DNA of 11,160 nt from Candidatus Methanophaga sp. GoMg3.2 (GCA_013180565.1 QBUN01000364.1:1-11160); one strand, 5' to 3'. Positions 1 to 7,020 are shown, counted from the first letter of the stretch. The notes: generated from the letters alone by a model not told the origin. Numbers and translations are program-made.

Positions 1-1099
1 AAAATACCATCCTGACCTCAACAAGGAGAACCACAAGGAATCCGAGGAGAAGTTTAAAGAGGTATCCGAGGCTTATGAGGTGCTATCGGATTCACAGAAG
101 AGAGCAAATTATGATAAATTTGGGAGTGCAGGCGTTGATTTTGGTCGTGGTGGATTTGAGTGGTCTAATTTCACACGGTTTAGCGATGTAGAGGATATAT
201 TTGGAGGCCTATTCAAGGACCTTTTTGGCGGTAATTTCGGTAGAGCTCAAGGCGGCAGCTCCATGTTCGATGACCTCTTCGGCAGGGGACATACTAGGGC
301 AGATGCAGGATACCGACCAGAGAGAGGAAGCGACATCAGGTATGACCTTGAGATAGACCTTGAAGATGCTGCGATGGGGATGGAAGAAGAGATAAGCATT
401 GCTAGACTGGATTTATGTCCCAATTGTAGCGGAACGGGCGCGAGTGCAGGCGGATTGGAAACCTGTGCCACCTGCGGAGGAGCGGGACAGGTAAAGAGAG
501 TGCAAAGACAGGGCTTTGCACAATTCATTTCTATCGGTTCCTGCCCTCGATGCCGAGGAACGGGAAAAGCGATAAAAGATCCATGTGAGAATTGTAACGG
601 AAACGGTAAAATCAAAGTGAATAAGAAGATATTAGTGAAGATGCCTGCGGGCGTAGATACCGAAAGCAGATTAAGGATTGCAGGAGAAGGGAACGCAGGC
701 GAGAGAGGAGGTCCACCGGGCGATTTGTATGTGATGATACACGTAAAGGAGCATGAATTCTTCAAAAGAGGGGGCAACAACCTGTTTTGTGATGCTCCGG
801 TTCACTTCGCGCAGGCGGTGTTTGGCGATGAGATAGAGCTAATGACGATAGAGGGCGGCACGGTAAGACTAAAAATGCCTGCTGGCACGCAATCGGGCAC
901 GGTCTTCCGGCTGAAGAACAAAGGTATGCCCGATTTAAGGGGCTATGGGAAAGGAAACATGCTAGCGAAAGTGCAGATTATAACACCATCAAAACTGAGT
1001 AAAAGGCAAAAGGAACTGTTACGTGAATTTGACGAGGGAGAAGGAGCAGGGAATAAGCAAAAGAAAAGTGCCTTTTGGAAAAACAAAAAAACAAAGTAA
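1..1099 (+). CDS. dnaJ: Chaperone DnaJ (Hsp40), group I, 5'-truncated by window edge
   Basis: Cytosolic co-chaperone that delivers unfolded clients to DnaK (Hsp70) and stimulates its ATPase. Complete codons begin at base 2, leaving 365 visible residues; only the first part of the J-domain is missing. The visible product opens with KYHPD, the HPD motif essential for DnaK stimulation, then helices III/IV of the J-domain. A Gly/Phe-rich linker follows (roughly residues 40-95). A four-repeat zinc-finger region has CxxCxGxG pairs with cysteines at about 139/142, 155/158, 181/184 and 195/198. The C-terminal substrate-binding beta domains come last, containing GDLYV and [17 protein letters not shown] segments. 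All four zinc motifs make this a type I DnaJ. The C-terminus is Lys-rich. The grpE and dnaK genes that usually lie upstream are outside the window. The downstream infB gene starts 44 bases later on the same strand, so co-transcription is possible. Confidence 0.97.
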   Translation, partial: KYHPDLNKENHKESEEKFKEVSEAYEVLSDSQKRANYDKFGSAGVDFGRGGFEWSNFTRFSDVEDIFGGLFKDLFGGNFGRAQGGSSMFDDLFGRGHTRADAGYRPERGSDIRYDLEIDLEDAAMGMEEEISIARLDLCPNCSGTGASAGGLETCATCGGAGQVKRVQRQGFAQFISIGSCPRCRGTGKAIKDPCENCNGNGKIKVNKKILVKMPAGVDTESRLRIAGEGNAGERGGPPGDLYVMIHVKEHEFFKRGGNNLFCDAPVHFAQAVFGDEIELMTIEGGTVRLKMPAGTQSGTVFRLKNKGMPDLRGYGKGNMLAKVQIITPSKLSKRQKELLREFDEGEGAGNKQKKSAFWKNKKTK

Positions 1100-1118
1100 G
1101 TAAGTAAGTAAGTAAGTA
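1094..1118. repeat. Tetranucleotide microsatellite (AAGT)6 spanning the dnaJ stop codon
   Basis: Six perfect head-to-tail AAGT units run from the last sense codon of dnaJ through its TAA and into the spacer. Because the unit is four bases long and contains TAA, the tract supplies stop codons in all three forward frames. It is probably slippage-prone. It ends 26 bases before the infB start codon. Confidence 0.95.
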
Positions 1119-1143
1119 GATAAAAAAGACAAAGGTGCAAAGG

Positions 1144-2895
1144 ATGAAGCAAGAGATACGAACGCCCATACTCTCGGTACTTGGACATATAGATCATGGT
1201 AAGACCTCACTACTTGATTCGATACGGGGCACAGCAATCACCGCAAAGGAAGCAGGTCGTGTGACGCAGCATATAGGGGCGACAGAAATCCCTATTGATA
1301 CGATAAAAAAGATTTGTAAACCACTAAAAAGGGATTGGACAGGAATAGAAATACCTGGTTTGCTTTTCATTGACACTCCAGGGCATCATGCCTTCGCATC
1401 ATTAAGGAAACGCGGAAGTGCTTTAGCTGACGTCGCGGTCCTTGTAGTGGATGTGATGGAGGGTTTTCAACCGCAGACAAACGAATCGTTAAACATTTTA
1501 AGGTTATTAAAAACGCCTTTTGTTGTCGCATTGAACAAAATAGACCGGGTAAGTGGCTGGAATTCGACGAAGAAACCTTTCATTATCAATTATAAAGATC
1601 AGCCGGATTATGCGCGGAATGAACTGGACGCGCGGATATATGATATGGTAGGAGATCTTTACGATAAAGGCTTCTCGGCTGACAAGTATGAGCAGATAAG
1701 AGATTTCGCAAAGACTGTGGGTATTGTGCCGCTGAGTGCACAGACCGGAGAAGGGATTGCTGATTTGCTCCTTGTGCTCATAGGATTATCGCAGAAGTTC
1801 TTTGAGATGACTCTGCGTCTACATTTAGAAAAAGCGGGTGTTGGCACGATATTAGAGAAGAAGGAGGAGAGAGGGCTCGGAACTACGATTGATGTGATAT
1901 TATATGATGGTAAGATCAGCGTGGGCGATACAATCGTGGGTGGTGGCACTGATGAGGAGCCAATAGTTACAAAGGTGAAGGCATTGCTGAAACCAAGGGC
2001 ACTGCAAGAGATACGAGTAGAGCAACGGTTTGAGCGTGTAAAAACAGTAAATGCCGCTTCTGGTGTGAAGATAGTAGCACCGAATATAGAAAATGCGCTC
2101 CCGGGTGCACAGGTGCGAGTGGTTGGAGAAGGAGAGGTACTTGAGAACGTGGTGAAATTGGTTAAGAGCGAGATAGAGGAGATGAGGATGGAGACATCAC
2201 CCGAAGGGCTAATAATAAAGGCAGATACCATGGGCTCACTGGAAGCGCTTGCTTCTGAGCTGCGAGATGAAGAGATAGAGGAGATAAAAAAGGCAGAGGT
2301 TGGGAATATATCTAAAAGGGATGTGATAGATGCGGGTACGGTTAAGAACCGTTATTCCGGTGTTATTTTGGGCTTTAATGTTGACCTCCTCCCGGATGCA
2401 AAAGAGATGGTTAGGGAGAATGGAATACCCGTATTTATAAGCGATGTCATTTACCGGTTGATAGGAGAGTATAAGGACTGGGTGAAGGGAGAGAAGGAGA
2501 AAGAGAAACGTGAGATTATCGAACGGCTGCCCACACCTGCTAAGATTAAGATCCTGCCTGGGTGTGTGTTCCGGCAAAGCAAGCCTGCTATTGTGGGTGT
2601 GGAAGTTCTTGGTGGGAAGATACAAACAGGTGTGGAACTGATAAAAGCGGATGGTACCAACATAGGCACGATAAATGAGATTCAGGATAAAGCAGAGAGC
2701 ATAAAAAGTGCGGGACTGGGGATGCAAGTCGCTATTTCAATGAAGAAACCGACTGTGGGACGGCAAATAAATGAGAATGAGCTATTATATGTAGATATTA
2801 GCAAAGAAGAAGCGAAAGCACTATCTGGTTTGTTGTCCGCGGATGAAGAGGATGTGTTAGAGGAGTTGATGAAGCTAAAAAGCCGGCATTTGTAA
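1144..2895 (+). CDS. infB: Translation initiation factor aIF5B (IF-2 family GTPase)
   Basis: Ribosome-dependent GTPase that promotes subunit joining during archaeal translation initiation. With the start at 1144 the product is 583 residues, typical for the archaeal form, which lacks the long eukaryotic N-terminal extension. GTPase motifs are intact: G1 GHIDHGKT (14-21), G3 DTPGH (77-81), G4 NKID (131-134) and G5 SAQTGEG (198-204). The beta-barrel domain II, domain III (containing the conserved KADTMGSLEAL segment) and a C-terminal domain IV barrel follow. I chose ATG 1144 over an in-frame GTG at 1135: a GGTG Shine-Dalgarno at 1134-1137 sits six bases upstream of 1144, nothing suitable precedes 1135, and the GTG itself lies inside that site. 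The G1 region, where some archaeal homologues carry an intein, is uninterrupted. In many archaea infB neighbours rps6e; here that gene lies 800 bases downstream, with an unrelated gene between. Confidence 0.97.
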   Translation: MKQEIRTPILSVLGHIDHGKTSLLDSIRGTAITAKEAGRVTQHIGATEIPIDTIKKICKPLKRDWTGIEIPGLLFIDTPGHHAFASLRKRGSALADVAVLVVDVMEGFQPQTNESLNILRLLKTPFVVALNKIDRVSGWNSTKKPFIINYKDQPDYARNELDARIYDMVGDLYDKGFSADKYEQIRDFAKTVGIVPLSAQTGEGIADLLLVLIGLSQKFFEMTLRLHLEKAGVGTILEKKEERGLGTTIDVILYDGKISVGDTIVGGGTDEEPIVTKVKALLKPRALQEIRVEQRFERVKTVNAASGVKIVAPNIENALPGAQVRVVGEGEVLENVVKLVKSEIEEMRMETSPEGLIIKADTMGSLEALASELRDEEIEEIKKAEVGNISKRDVIDAGTVKNRYSGVILGFNVDLLPDAKEMVRENGIPVFISDVIYRLIGEYKDWVKGEKEKEKREIIERLPTPAKIKILPGCVFRQSKPAIVGVEVLGGKIQTGVELIKADGTNIGTINEIQDKAESIKSAGLGMQVAISMKKPTVGRQINENELLYVDISKEEAKALSGLLSADEEDVLEELMKLKSRHL

Positions 2896-2915
2896 CCACA
2901 AGATTACACAACACT

Positions 2916-2939
2916 TTTTCTTTTTTTACAAAAAGAAAA
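2916..2939 (+). terminator. AT-only hairpin with T-tracts after infB
   Basis: TTTTCTTTTT at 2916-2925 is a perfect 10-base inverted repeat of AAAAAGAAAA at 2930-2939, with the four-base loop TTAC. It begins 21 bases after the infB stop. The continuous T-tracts alone would suffice for archaeal RNA polymerase termination, so I read it as the infB terminator; the role of the stem itself is uncertain. Confidence 0.6.
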
Positions 2940-3199
2940 CCTGTGCTAAAAGAAAAACAAATAGGTTTTTTGAATCGCGAATCTGGCCTAATAAAAGATT
3001 AGTTGACCACAACACAATACCTAATCAGAGAGAAGTATACAAAATGGCTGCGGCATCTACCTATTTAAGACGCAGATTTACACGGATTTGATTTCTTCTG
3101 CGTTAATCTGTGTCGATAATGGATTTTAGTTTGTTCCAAAAAGTAAGTGTAGGGGCTCTAAATAGGGGCAACATTTAAAAATACGGGGAAGAATCAAGA
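2940..3199. other. Gene-free spacer with degenerate dispersed-type repeats
   Basis: No open frame of convincing length and no RNA gene is visible. Just upstream, AACCACAAGATTA (2894-2906) recurs exactly at 10181-10193. Within the spacer, an imperfect inverted repeat (3069-3086 against 3097-3114, 14 of 18 positions pairing, 10-base spacer) is built from CGCAGATT / ACACGG / AATCTGTGT words. The wording resembles degenerate non-coding repeats that I have an impression of having seen in archaeal and bacterial assemblies. A short CTAAT/ATTAG inverted repeat lies near 2988-3002. Confidence 0.45.
3069..3114. repeat. Imperfect inverted repeat (CGCAGATT...AATCTGTG)
   Basis: The left arm 3069-3086 and right arm 3097-3114 pair at 14 of 18 positions around a 10-base spacer. 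It lies in the non-coding spacer between infB and the HEPN-like gene. The role is unknown; it may be a decayed dispersed repeat or a hairpin relic. Confidence 0.55.
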
Positions 3200-3236
3200 A
3201 GATGCAAGATGCTAGTCAAACTTGTATCCTGCATCT
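3200..3236. repeat. Hairpin repeat, copy 1 (AGATGCA...TGCATCT)
   Basis: The left arm 3200-3215 and right arm 3221-3236 pair at 13 of 16 positions around the five-base loop TCAAA. It ends seven bases after the 3' end of the minus-strand HEPN-like gene. A longer related hairpin with the same words (GATGCAGGATACAAGATGC and GTCAAA) lies at 4132-4194, also at a gene 3' end. It could act as an RNA 3'-end structure or be a small dispersed element. Confidence 0.6.
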
Positions 3237-3243
3237 GACATTA

Positions 3244-3615
3244 TTACAAAACCCTCTTAAGTTTTACCACAAGTTCCTTCACCGCTTCTGCGTGATCCAT
3301 TACCGTTTCTGGCGGTAACCAGTCCTCATAGAAGTTCTGATGTAAGGTACTTGCGAGACTGAATAACCGTACGAGTTCCGGCTCTTCAAGTTCCGTACCC
3401 AGTTTTGATACGAATTTATACAATTCGGCATGCGATTTTATTACAAACCCTCGCCGTGCTGCTATTGCTTTGACGATTTCAGCAGCAGCGCCCCAGAGCT
3501 TCTCAGATGCCTGAACAAAGTCCTCCTTCGCTATTAGCGCATATGCATCCTCCAGATATTTATCGTTCAATTTGAGATACTGTTCTGCTTTTTGCGCATA
3601 TGCTTCACTGCTCAT
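3244..3615 (-). CDS. HEPN-like / PaREP1-family small protein
   Basis: An all-alpha protein of 123 residues resembling the archaeal PaREP1 family, which is related to HEPN domains. The supporting pattern is QASEKLWGAAAEIVKAIAA (about 35-53), a Gly and Ser-His turn (SHAELYKF, 61-68), LHQNFYEDW (91-99) and a final amphipathic helix. HEPN proteins often act as RNases or as partners of minimal nucleotidyltransferases in toxin-antitoxin pairs. No nucleotidyltransferase gene is adjacent here. The RNase motif R-x4-6-H is not at its usual late position; R55-x6-H62 fits the spacing but sits at the turn shared with non-catalytic family members, so activity cannot be claimed. The ATG at 3615 follows only a weak TTAGG. 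A TATA-like TTATTATATTATTA centred about 23 bases upstream would give a nearly leaderless transcript. The gene diverges from rps6e and separates it from infB. Confidence 0.75.
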   Translation of the reverse strand: MSSEAYAQKAEQYLKLNDKYLEDAYALIAKEDFVQASEKLWGAAAEIVKAIAARRGFVIKSHAELYKFVSKLGTELEEPELVRLFSLASTLHQNFYEDWLPPETVMDHAEAVKELVVKLKRVL

Positions 3616-3631
3616 AGTCCTAACTTAGTCG

Positions 3632-3680
3632 TAATAATATAATAAGAACTAAAAGAATTATTAGAAGAGGATCATATAAA
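3632..3680. promoter_or_regulatory. Bidirectional AT-rich promoter region (HEPN-like gene / rps6e)
   Basis: TAATAATATAATAA at 3632-3645 is almost symmetric, so it can be read as a TATA box in either direction. Leftward it lies at the right distance for a leaderless start of the HEPN-like gene at 3615. Rightward it would give a leader of about 30 bases for rps6e. A second TATA-like CATATAAAATA (3673-3683) lies so close to the rps6e start that it is less likely to be used. Confidence 0.4.
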
Positions 3681-3695
3681 ATAAAGGAGAAGAAA

Positions 3696-4088
3696 ATGCA
3701 AGTAGTGATAAGCGACCCGAAGACCGGGAAGGCGTACAAGGTGGAAGGTAAGGATACGGAAGCTCATGCTTTATTCATTGGCAAACGAATAGACGACGTT
3801 GTAGATGCAGATATTATCGGCTTGGGCGGTTATGTATTGGAGATAACCGGCGGCTCAGATAAAGAAGGCATGCCGATGCGGAAAGATGTATCAGGAACCG
3901 CGAGAAGGCAGATTCTTATCACCTCTCCACCAGGCTACAGACCAACGGAGAATGGCAAAAGGAGACGGAAATCGGTCCGCGGTAACGAGATCTCAACTGA
4001 GATTTCGCAGATCAATGTGACGATAAAGGAGTATGGCTCGAAGCCGCTAGAGGGGATATTTGGGGCAAGTGAAGAGGGAGGATCGTGA
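3696..4088 (+). CDS. rps6e: Small ribosomal subunit protein S6e (eS6)
   Basis: Structural protein of the archaeal 30S subunit, homologous to the N-terminal core of eukaryotic S6. At 130 residues it has the usual archaeal length; the long C-terminal phosphorylated helix of the eukaryotic protein is absent in archaea. Diagnostic segments are ISDPKTGKAYKVE (5-17), FIGKRIDDVVDA (27-38), GYVLEITGGSDKEGMPMR (45-62) and the basic block GKRRRKSVRGNEIS (87-100). AAGGAG at 3684-3689 is placed six bases before ATG 3696, supporting this start. In many archaea the gene is adjacent to infB and to the aIF2 gamma gene; here an antisense HEPN-like gene and a repeat-bearing spacer lie between it and infB. It converges with the HD-domain gene, with a large hairpin in the gap. 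Confidence 0.96.
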   Translation: MQVVISDPKTGKAYKVEGKDTEAHALFIGKRIDDVVDADIIGLGGYVLEITGGSDKEGMPMRKDVSGTARRQILITSPPGYRPTENGKRRRKSVRGNEISTEISQINVTIKEYGSKPLEGIFGASEEGGS

Positions 4089-4131
4089 TATGAAATGCAA
4101 AATGGAAAGTGCAAAATACGTAAATAGTAAA

Positions 4132-4194
4132 GATGCAGGATACAAGATGCCGGTCAAAGGTGCATCATGTATCCGGCATCCTGTATCAGACATC
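4132..4194. repeat. Hairpin repeat, copy 2, between convergent rps6e and HD gene
   Basis: The left arm 4132-4153 and right arm 4173-4194 pair at 18 of 22 positions; the inner block GATACA(A/G)GATGCCGG pairs at 14 of 15. The loop is 19 bases and begins TCAAA, as in the shorter hairpin at 3200-3236. On the + strand it is followed by the T-rich CGTTTTCTTGTTTT, so it may serve as the rps6e terminator. It may equally be a dispersed palindromic element, since the sequence is related to copy 1. Confidence 0.65.
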
Positions 4195-4205
4195 GTTTTC
4201 TTGTT

Positions 4206-5411
4206 TTAACGCCATAAGACCAACTCCGCCGCTTTCTTTACCTCTACTCTATATTTTTCAAGTGTGTAGACCCCCACTTTATAATTTTCCTGGAAGGCTT
4301 GACTGAGCATAGACACAAGCGATGAAACTTCCCGTAAGCTTCTCAAGTCATTACCAACCACGACTTTAGCAGCACTTTCTTTTAACCCCCTGCCGGTCTC
4401 TCCTTGAATATCCAAAATGACATACTTCATATCTACGCCAGATCGTTTACTTATCTCTTCTTCTAATTCCTTTCTTCGCTTTTCCGTTCTTAATTCCTCT
4501 GCTACACTCAGGTCATTTATGCTTGTATATACCGCACGTTTGAATAATCGTCTCTCGTTTATCCGCATCATCATCTCCCCGGGATAACCTTTTGCATTCC
4601 TCAACGCAATATCTAGTTCGGAATCATCCATTTGTCGCAATGCCAATGCGTCAGATCGCGATTCTATGCGGTACTCAAGTGCTTTCAAGAGCATCAACTG
4701 CGCTATCCTAGCCGTGTGGTGCTTATAAACGGTAGGCGACATTAAGAATCGAGAGAAGAGTAAATATTCCGCTGGTAGTATCCCTTTTTCTGTTATGACA
4801 AGGCGGCCATTGAAGAACTCCAGTCCTTGTATGAGTCTTATATTGTCAACAACGCCGTATGCAACGCCAGTATAGTATGCATCGCGAACCAAATAATCCA
4901 TTTTATCCACGTCTATTTCTCCGTTTAATATCCTCGAAAAATCGTGGTCGCCGTCATCGTCCGCCCCTACCCCTTTTATATAGCGCATTACCTTTCTCTT
5001 ATCCACACAATGTTCATCTAAGACGTCAGCAATGTTTTTAGAGTGTTCTGCGTCTTGTTTGAAGATTATATGCTCAATATCATCATGACTTTTTCCCGTG
5101 ATTTCTTTTAGCAGTGGTTCCGTCACGTGCGAGTAAGGACCATGGCCGATGTCATGAATCAAGGAAGCGACAAGAAGCTCTTTCTCTTCCGCTTTTGATA
5201 CTTCCAGTGTGTCAAGCAAGACGTTCATCAGATGATAAGTTCCAAGAGAATGTTCAAACCTCGTGTGATTTGCTCCCGGATAAACCAAATAAGCGAAACC
5301 AAGCTGTTTTATCCGTCGCAACCTCTGCATCGCCGCGGTGTCGATTATCGCAATTGCAAGCGCATCTAGTTCTATATATCCGTGTATGGGATCTCTTATT
5401 ACCGTTCGCAT
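4206..5411 (-). CDS. HD-domain phosphohydrolase, SAMHD1/dNTPase-like (COG1078 type)
   Basis: Metal-dependent phosphohydrolase of 401 residues. Family members with this architecture include dNTP triphosphohydrolases, so a role in dNTP pool control is plausible, but the substrate is not determinable here. The metal site is complete: His54 in TRFEHSLG, His86-Asp87 in LIHDIGHGPYSH, and Asp172 in DVDKMDYLVRDA, the order seen in SAMHD1-like proteins. The N-terminal RDPIHGYIEL motif is also typical. The C-terminal third (about 290-401) is an accessory alpha/beta region. I chose ATG 5411; the in-frame TTG one codon upstream is unlikely. No Shine-Dalgarno is evident, so the message may be leaderless. 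It lies downstream of the solute-binding protein gene on the same strand, but a hairpin with a T-run between them argues for separate transcription. Confidence 0.9.
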   Translation of the reverse strand: MRTVIRDPIHGYIELDALAIAIIDTAAMQRLRRIKQLGFAYLVYPGANHTRFEHSLGTYHLMNVLLDTLEVSKAEEKELLVASLIHDIGHGPYSHVTEPLLKEITGKSHDDIEHIIFKQDAEHSKNIADVLDEHCVDKRKVMRYIKGVGADDDGDHDFSRILNGEIDVDKMDYLVRDAYYTGVAYGVVDNIRLIQGLEFFNGRLVITEKGILPAEYLLFSRFLMSPTVYKHHTARIAQLMLLKALEYRIESRSDALALRQMDDSELDIALRNAKGYPGEMMMRINERRLFKRAVYTSINDLSVAEELRTEKRRKELEEEISKRSGVDMKYVILDIQGETGRGLKESAAKVVVGNDLRSLREVSSLVSMLSQAFQENYKVGVYTLEKYRVEVKKAAELVLWR

Positions 5412-5461
5412 CAAATTAAAAGAGAAATGTTTGTTAAAGAAAAGAATTTCTATAGAAAATC

Positions 5462-5504
5462 GAGAGGGAAACTAAAAAAATATTTTCCCCCCTCCCGCCC
5501 TCTC
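5462..5504 (-). terminator. Hairpin and T-run downstream of the solute-binding protein gene
   Basis: GAGAGGG at 5462-5468 and CCCTCTC at 5498-5504 form a perfect seven-base stem. Read on the minus strand, a G-rich tract (three G-runs of 3, 3 and 6) is followed by a run of seven Ts (complement of 5474-5480). This begins 12 bases after the stop of the solute-binding protein gene and suits an archaeal terminator. Confidence 0.5.
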
Positions 5505-5515
5505 TTTCTTTTGCT

Positions 5516-6994
5516 TTACGCTCTTTTTCGTATCCGTACTAAAAATACGACTGCGAAGATAGATGCAATAGCGAAAACAACTTCAAAACCGGGTGGTGTC
5601 GGCGTTGGAGTCTCAGCAACAGTTGGCGTTGGTGTTTCCGCAACAGTTGGCTCTGGTGTTTCAGCAACAGTCGGCTCTGGTGTCTCAGCAACAGTTGGCT
5701 CTGGTGTTTCTACCACAGTTGGCTTTGGCGATGGTGTTGACGGTACGATCGGACCCTTCAGCTCGATTGGGGTCCCATATACAACACGTCCATTGTCGGC
5801 AATAGTCCATTCACAGTAACTACCCATTACATCGCCGTGCTCATCGAAAGTGATTTCGCCAGAAGCACCCTGATAGTTTATGGAATAAAAACCTTCTCGA
5901 ATAGTATCTAATGCCTCACCGATGTCCGAGACTTCTTTATCTCCAGGCGGATTTGCAACATCTCGTAAGCTGTCGCGGATAGCAGTTCCGGAAGAATCAC
6001 CCGCTTTTTCTATCGCAAGTGCTACCACAGCCACAGCATCATAGCTGTTTGCGCAATAAGATATAGGTTTCTTCCCGAATTCGGCTATGTAGTTCTGCTC
6101 GAATGTATCGTATGCAGGACCCATCACTCTGGGATCTGGTGTTGTACCTTTTAATCCCGCTATGATATAGTTACCCGCCTCGTCCTTGCCCACCATATCT
6201 GCTAGTTCATCACTAATGAGTCCCTCAGAAAGTAGCCAAGCTATATTATCCATATAGCCTTTCTTGTATGCCGTCTTCAGTATAACACTGCCGGTCTCCG
6301 GATATGCACACAGCATAACGAAATCCGGATTCACGGCTGCTACTTTCTCTACTTCCGAATTAAATGTGGTTCTGTCGGGGTCGTATCTCACTGATTCCAA
6401 TACCTTTCCGCCAAGAGTTTCGAATCTCTTTGTGAATGCCTTCTCGAAACCTATTCCGTAGGGGTTCCAGACTACCAGCGTGCTTGCCGTCTTATAGCCC
6501 TGTTGGATAGCAAGTCTTGCCATTGCTATTCCTTGCAATTCGTCAGAAGGGCATGTTCTAAAAAATAGATCGTTGTCTGGATAGGTTGTGAATTCCACGC
6601 CTGTAGCAGCAGGTGAAATCAGAAGAACGCCGTTGCTCGTAGTATAACCAATGATCGCCTTGCAGGTTTCGCTGCCCGCTGTTCCGATTATTATCGATAC
6701 ATTGTACAAATCAAGAAGCTTTTGCGCCTCCGCCAGGGCTACCACTTCCGATGTCTCCGTGTCCATGATTATAAGCTTAAGTCTTCCGCCAAGTACACCG
6801 CCGTTTTCGTTTACCTCTCCCACTGCCATTTTCATCGCATCTGTCTCAGGTTCTCCGTAAATACCCAGGTCCCCGGAAAACGGGTAAAGAACTCCTATGG
6901 TCACATCTTCAGCTCCCACGGCGCCTACAGATAGAACGGCTGCCAAAACCAAAGTCGCAATAACTAAACCCTCAGTTAATCCTTTTGTATTCAT
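5516..6994 (-). CDS. LivK-type ABC solute-binding protein with Pro/Thr stalk and PGF-CTERM anchor
   Basis: Extracellular receptor of a branched-chain amino acid-type ABC transporter, 492 residues. A signal peptide covers residues 1-28 (hydrophobic LVIATLVLAAVL, predicted cut after AVGA). The type 1 periplasmic-binding fold follows (about 30-410: VTIGVLYPFSGDLGIYG, LLISPAATG, FFRTCPSDELQG). Next is a stalk of five tandem eight-residue units, PTVAETPE and variants (425-464). The C-terminus is PGFE plus a hydrophobic segment plus RIRKRA (468-492), the PGF-CTERM tripartite signal. In archaea that signal is processed by archaeosortase ArtA and leads to lipid attachment, so the mature protein is probably surface-anchored. 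The ligand is unknown; such proteins bind amino acids, amides, urea or other small polar compounds. No permease or ATPase genes are in the window, so it is an orphan here. AGGAGG lies just upstream of ATG 6994. Confidence 0.93.
   Translation of the reverse strand: MNTKGLTEGLVIATLVLAAVLSVGAVGAEDVTIGVLYPFSGDLGIYGEPETDAMKMAVGEVNENGGVLGGRLKLIIMDTETSEVVALAEAQKLLDLYNVSIIIGTAGSETCKAIIGYTTSNGVLLISPAATGVEFTTYPDNDLFFRTCPSDELQGIAMARLAIQQGYKTASTLVVWNPYGIGFEKAFTKRFETLGGKVLESVRYDPDRTTFNSEVEKVAAVNPDFVMLCAYPETGSVILKTAYKKGYMDNIAWLLSEGLISDELADMVGKDEAGNYIIAGLKGTTPDPRVMGPAYDTFEQNYIAEFGKKPISYCANSYDAVAVVALAIEKAGDSSGTAIRDSLRDVANPPGDKEVSDIGEALDTIREGFYSINYQGASGEITFDEHGDVMGSYCEWTIADNGRVVYGTPIELKGPIVPSTPSPKPTVVETPEPTVAETPEPTVAETPEPTVAETPTPTVAETPTPTPPGFEVVFAIASIFAVVFLVRIRKRA
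5601..5720 (-). repeat. Five 24-bp tandem repeats encoding the stalk
   Basis: Five contiguous 24-base units (starting at 5601, 5625, 5649, 5673 and 5697) encode (PTVxETPx)5 in the solute-binding protein. The units differ mostly by single substitutions, and the two middle copies are nearly identical. Copy-number change would alter stalk length without shifting the frame. The antisense strand is also open through this tract (5382-5819), but only because of the repeat composition. Confidence 0.95.
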
Positions 6995-7020
6995 AATTTC
7001 CTCCTTTTAATTTAAAGGGA
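6995..7020 (-). promoter_or_regulatory. Ribosome binding site within a potential hairpin
   Basis: On the minus strand AGGAGG precedes ATG 6994 with six bases between. The same bases can pair with CTCCCTTT about 10 bases upstream (7013-7020), giving an eight-base stem with one mismatch that would bury the Shine-Dalgarno. The stem is A/T-rich and weak, so any regulatory effect is speculative. Confidence 0.5.

Noticed and set aside
1135..1143. GTG at 1135 as start of infB
   Set aside because: The GTG overlaps the GGTG ribosome binding site that is correctly spaced for ATG 1144, and it has no such site of its own.
1183..1212. Possible intein insertion point in the aIF5B P-loop
   Set aside because: GHIDHGKTSLLD is continuous; no intein is present.
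2236..2727. Minus-strand open frames antisense to infB
   Set aside because: Shadow frames of the coding strand with no recognisable protein features or ribosome binding site.
3409..3432. R-x6-H in the HEPN-like protein as an RNase active site
   Set aside because: The spacing fits, but the motif sits at the family's structural turn rather than the late helix where catalytic HEPN motifs lie, so activity is not claimed.
5601..5720. Regularly repeated 24-base units, considered as a CRISPR array
   Set aside because: The units are contiguous without spacers and encode the protein's Pro/Thr stalk.
5382..5819. Long + strand open frame with Gly/Val repeats antisense to the solute-binding protein
   Set aside because: It exists only because the 24-bp stalk repeat is stop-free on the other strand. 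It has no ribosome binding site and spans the gap between two clear minus-strand genes.
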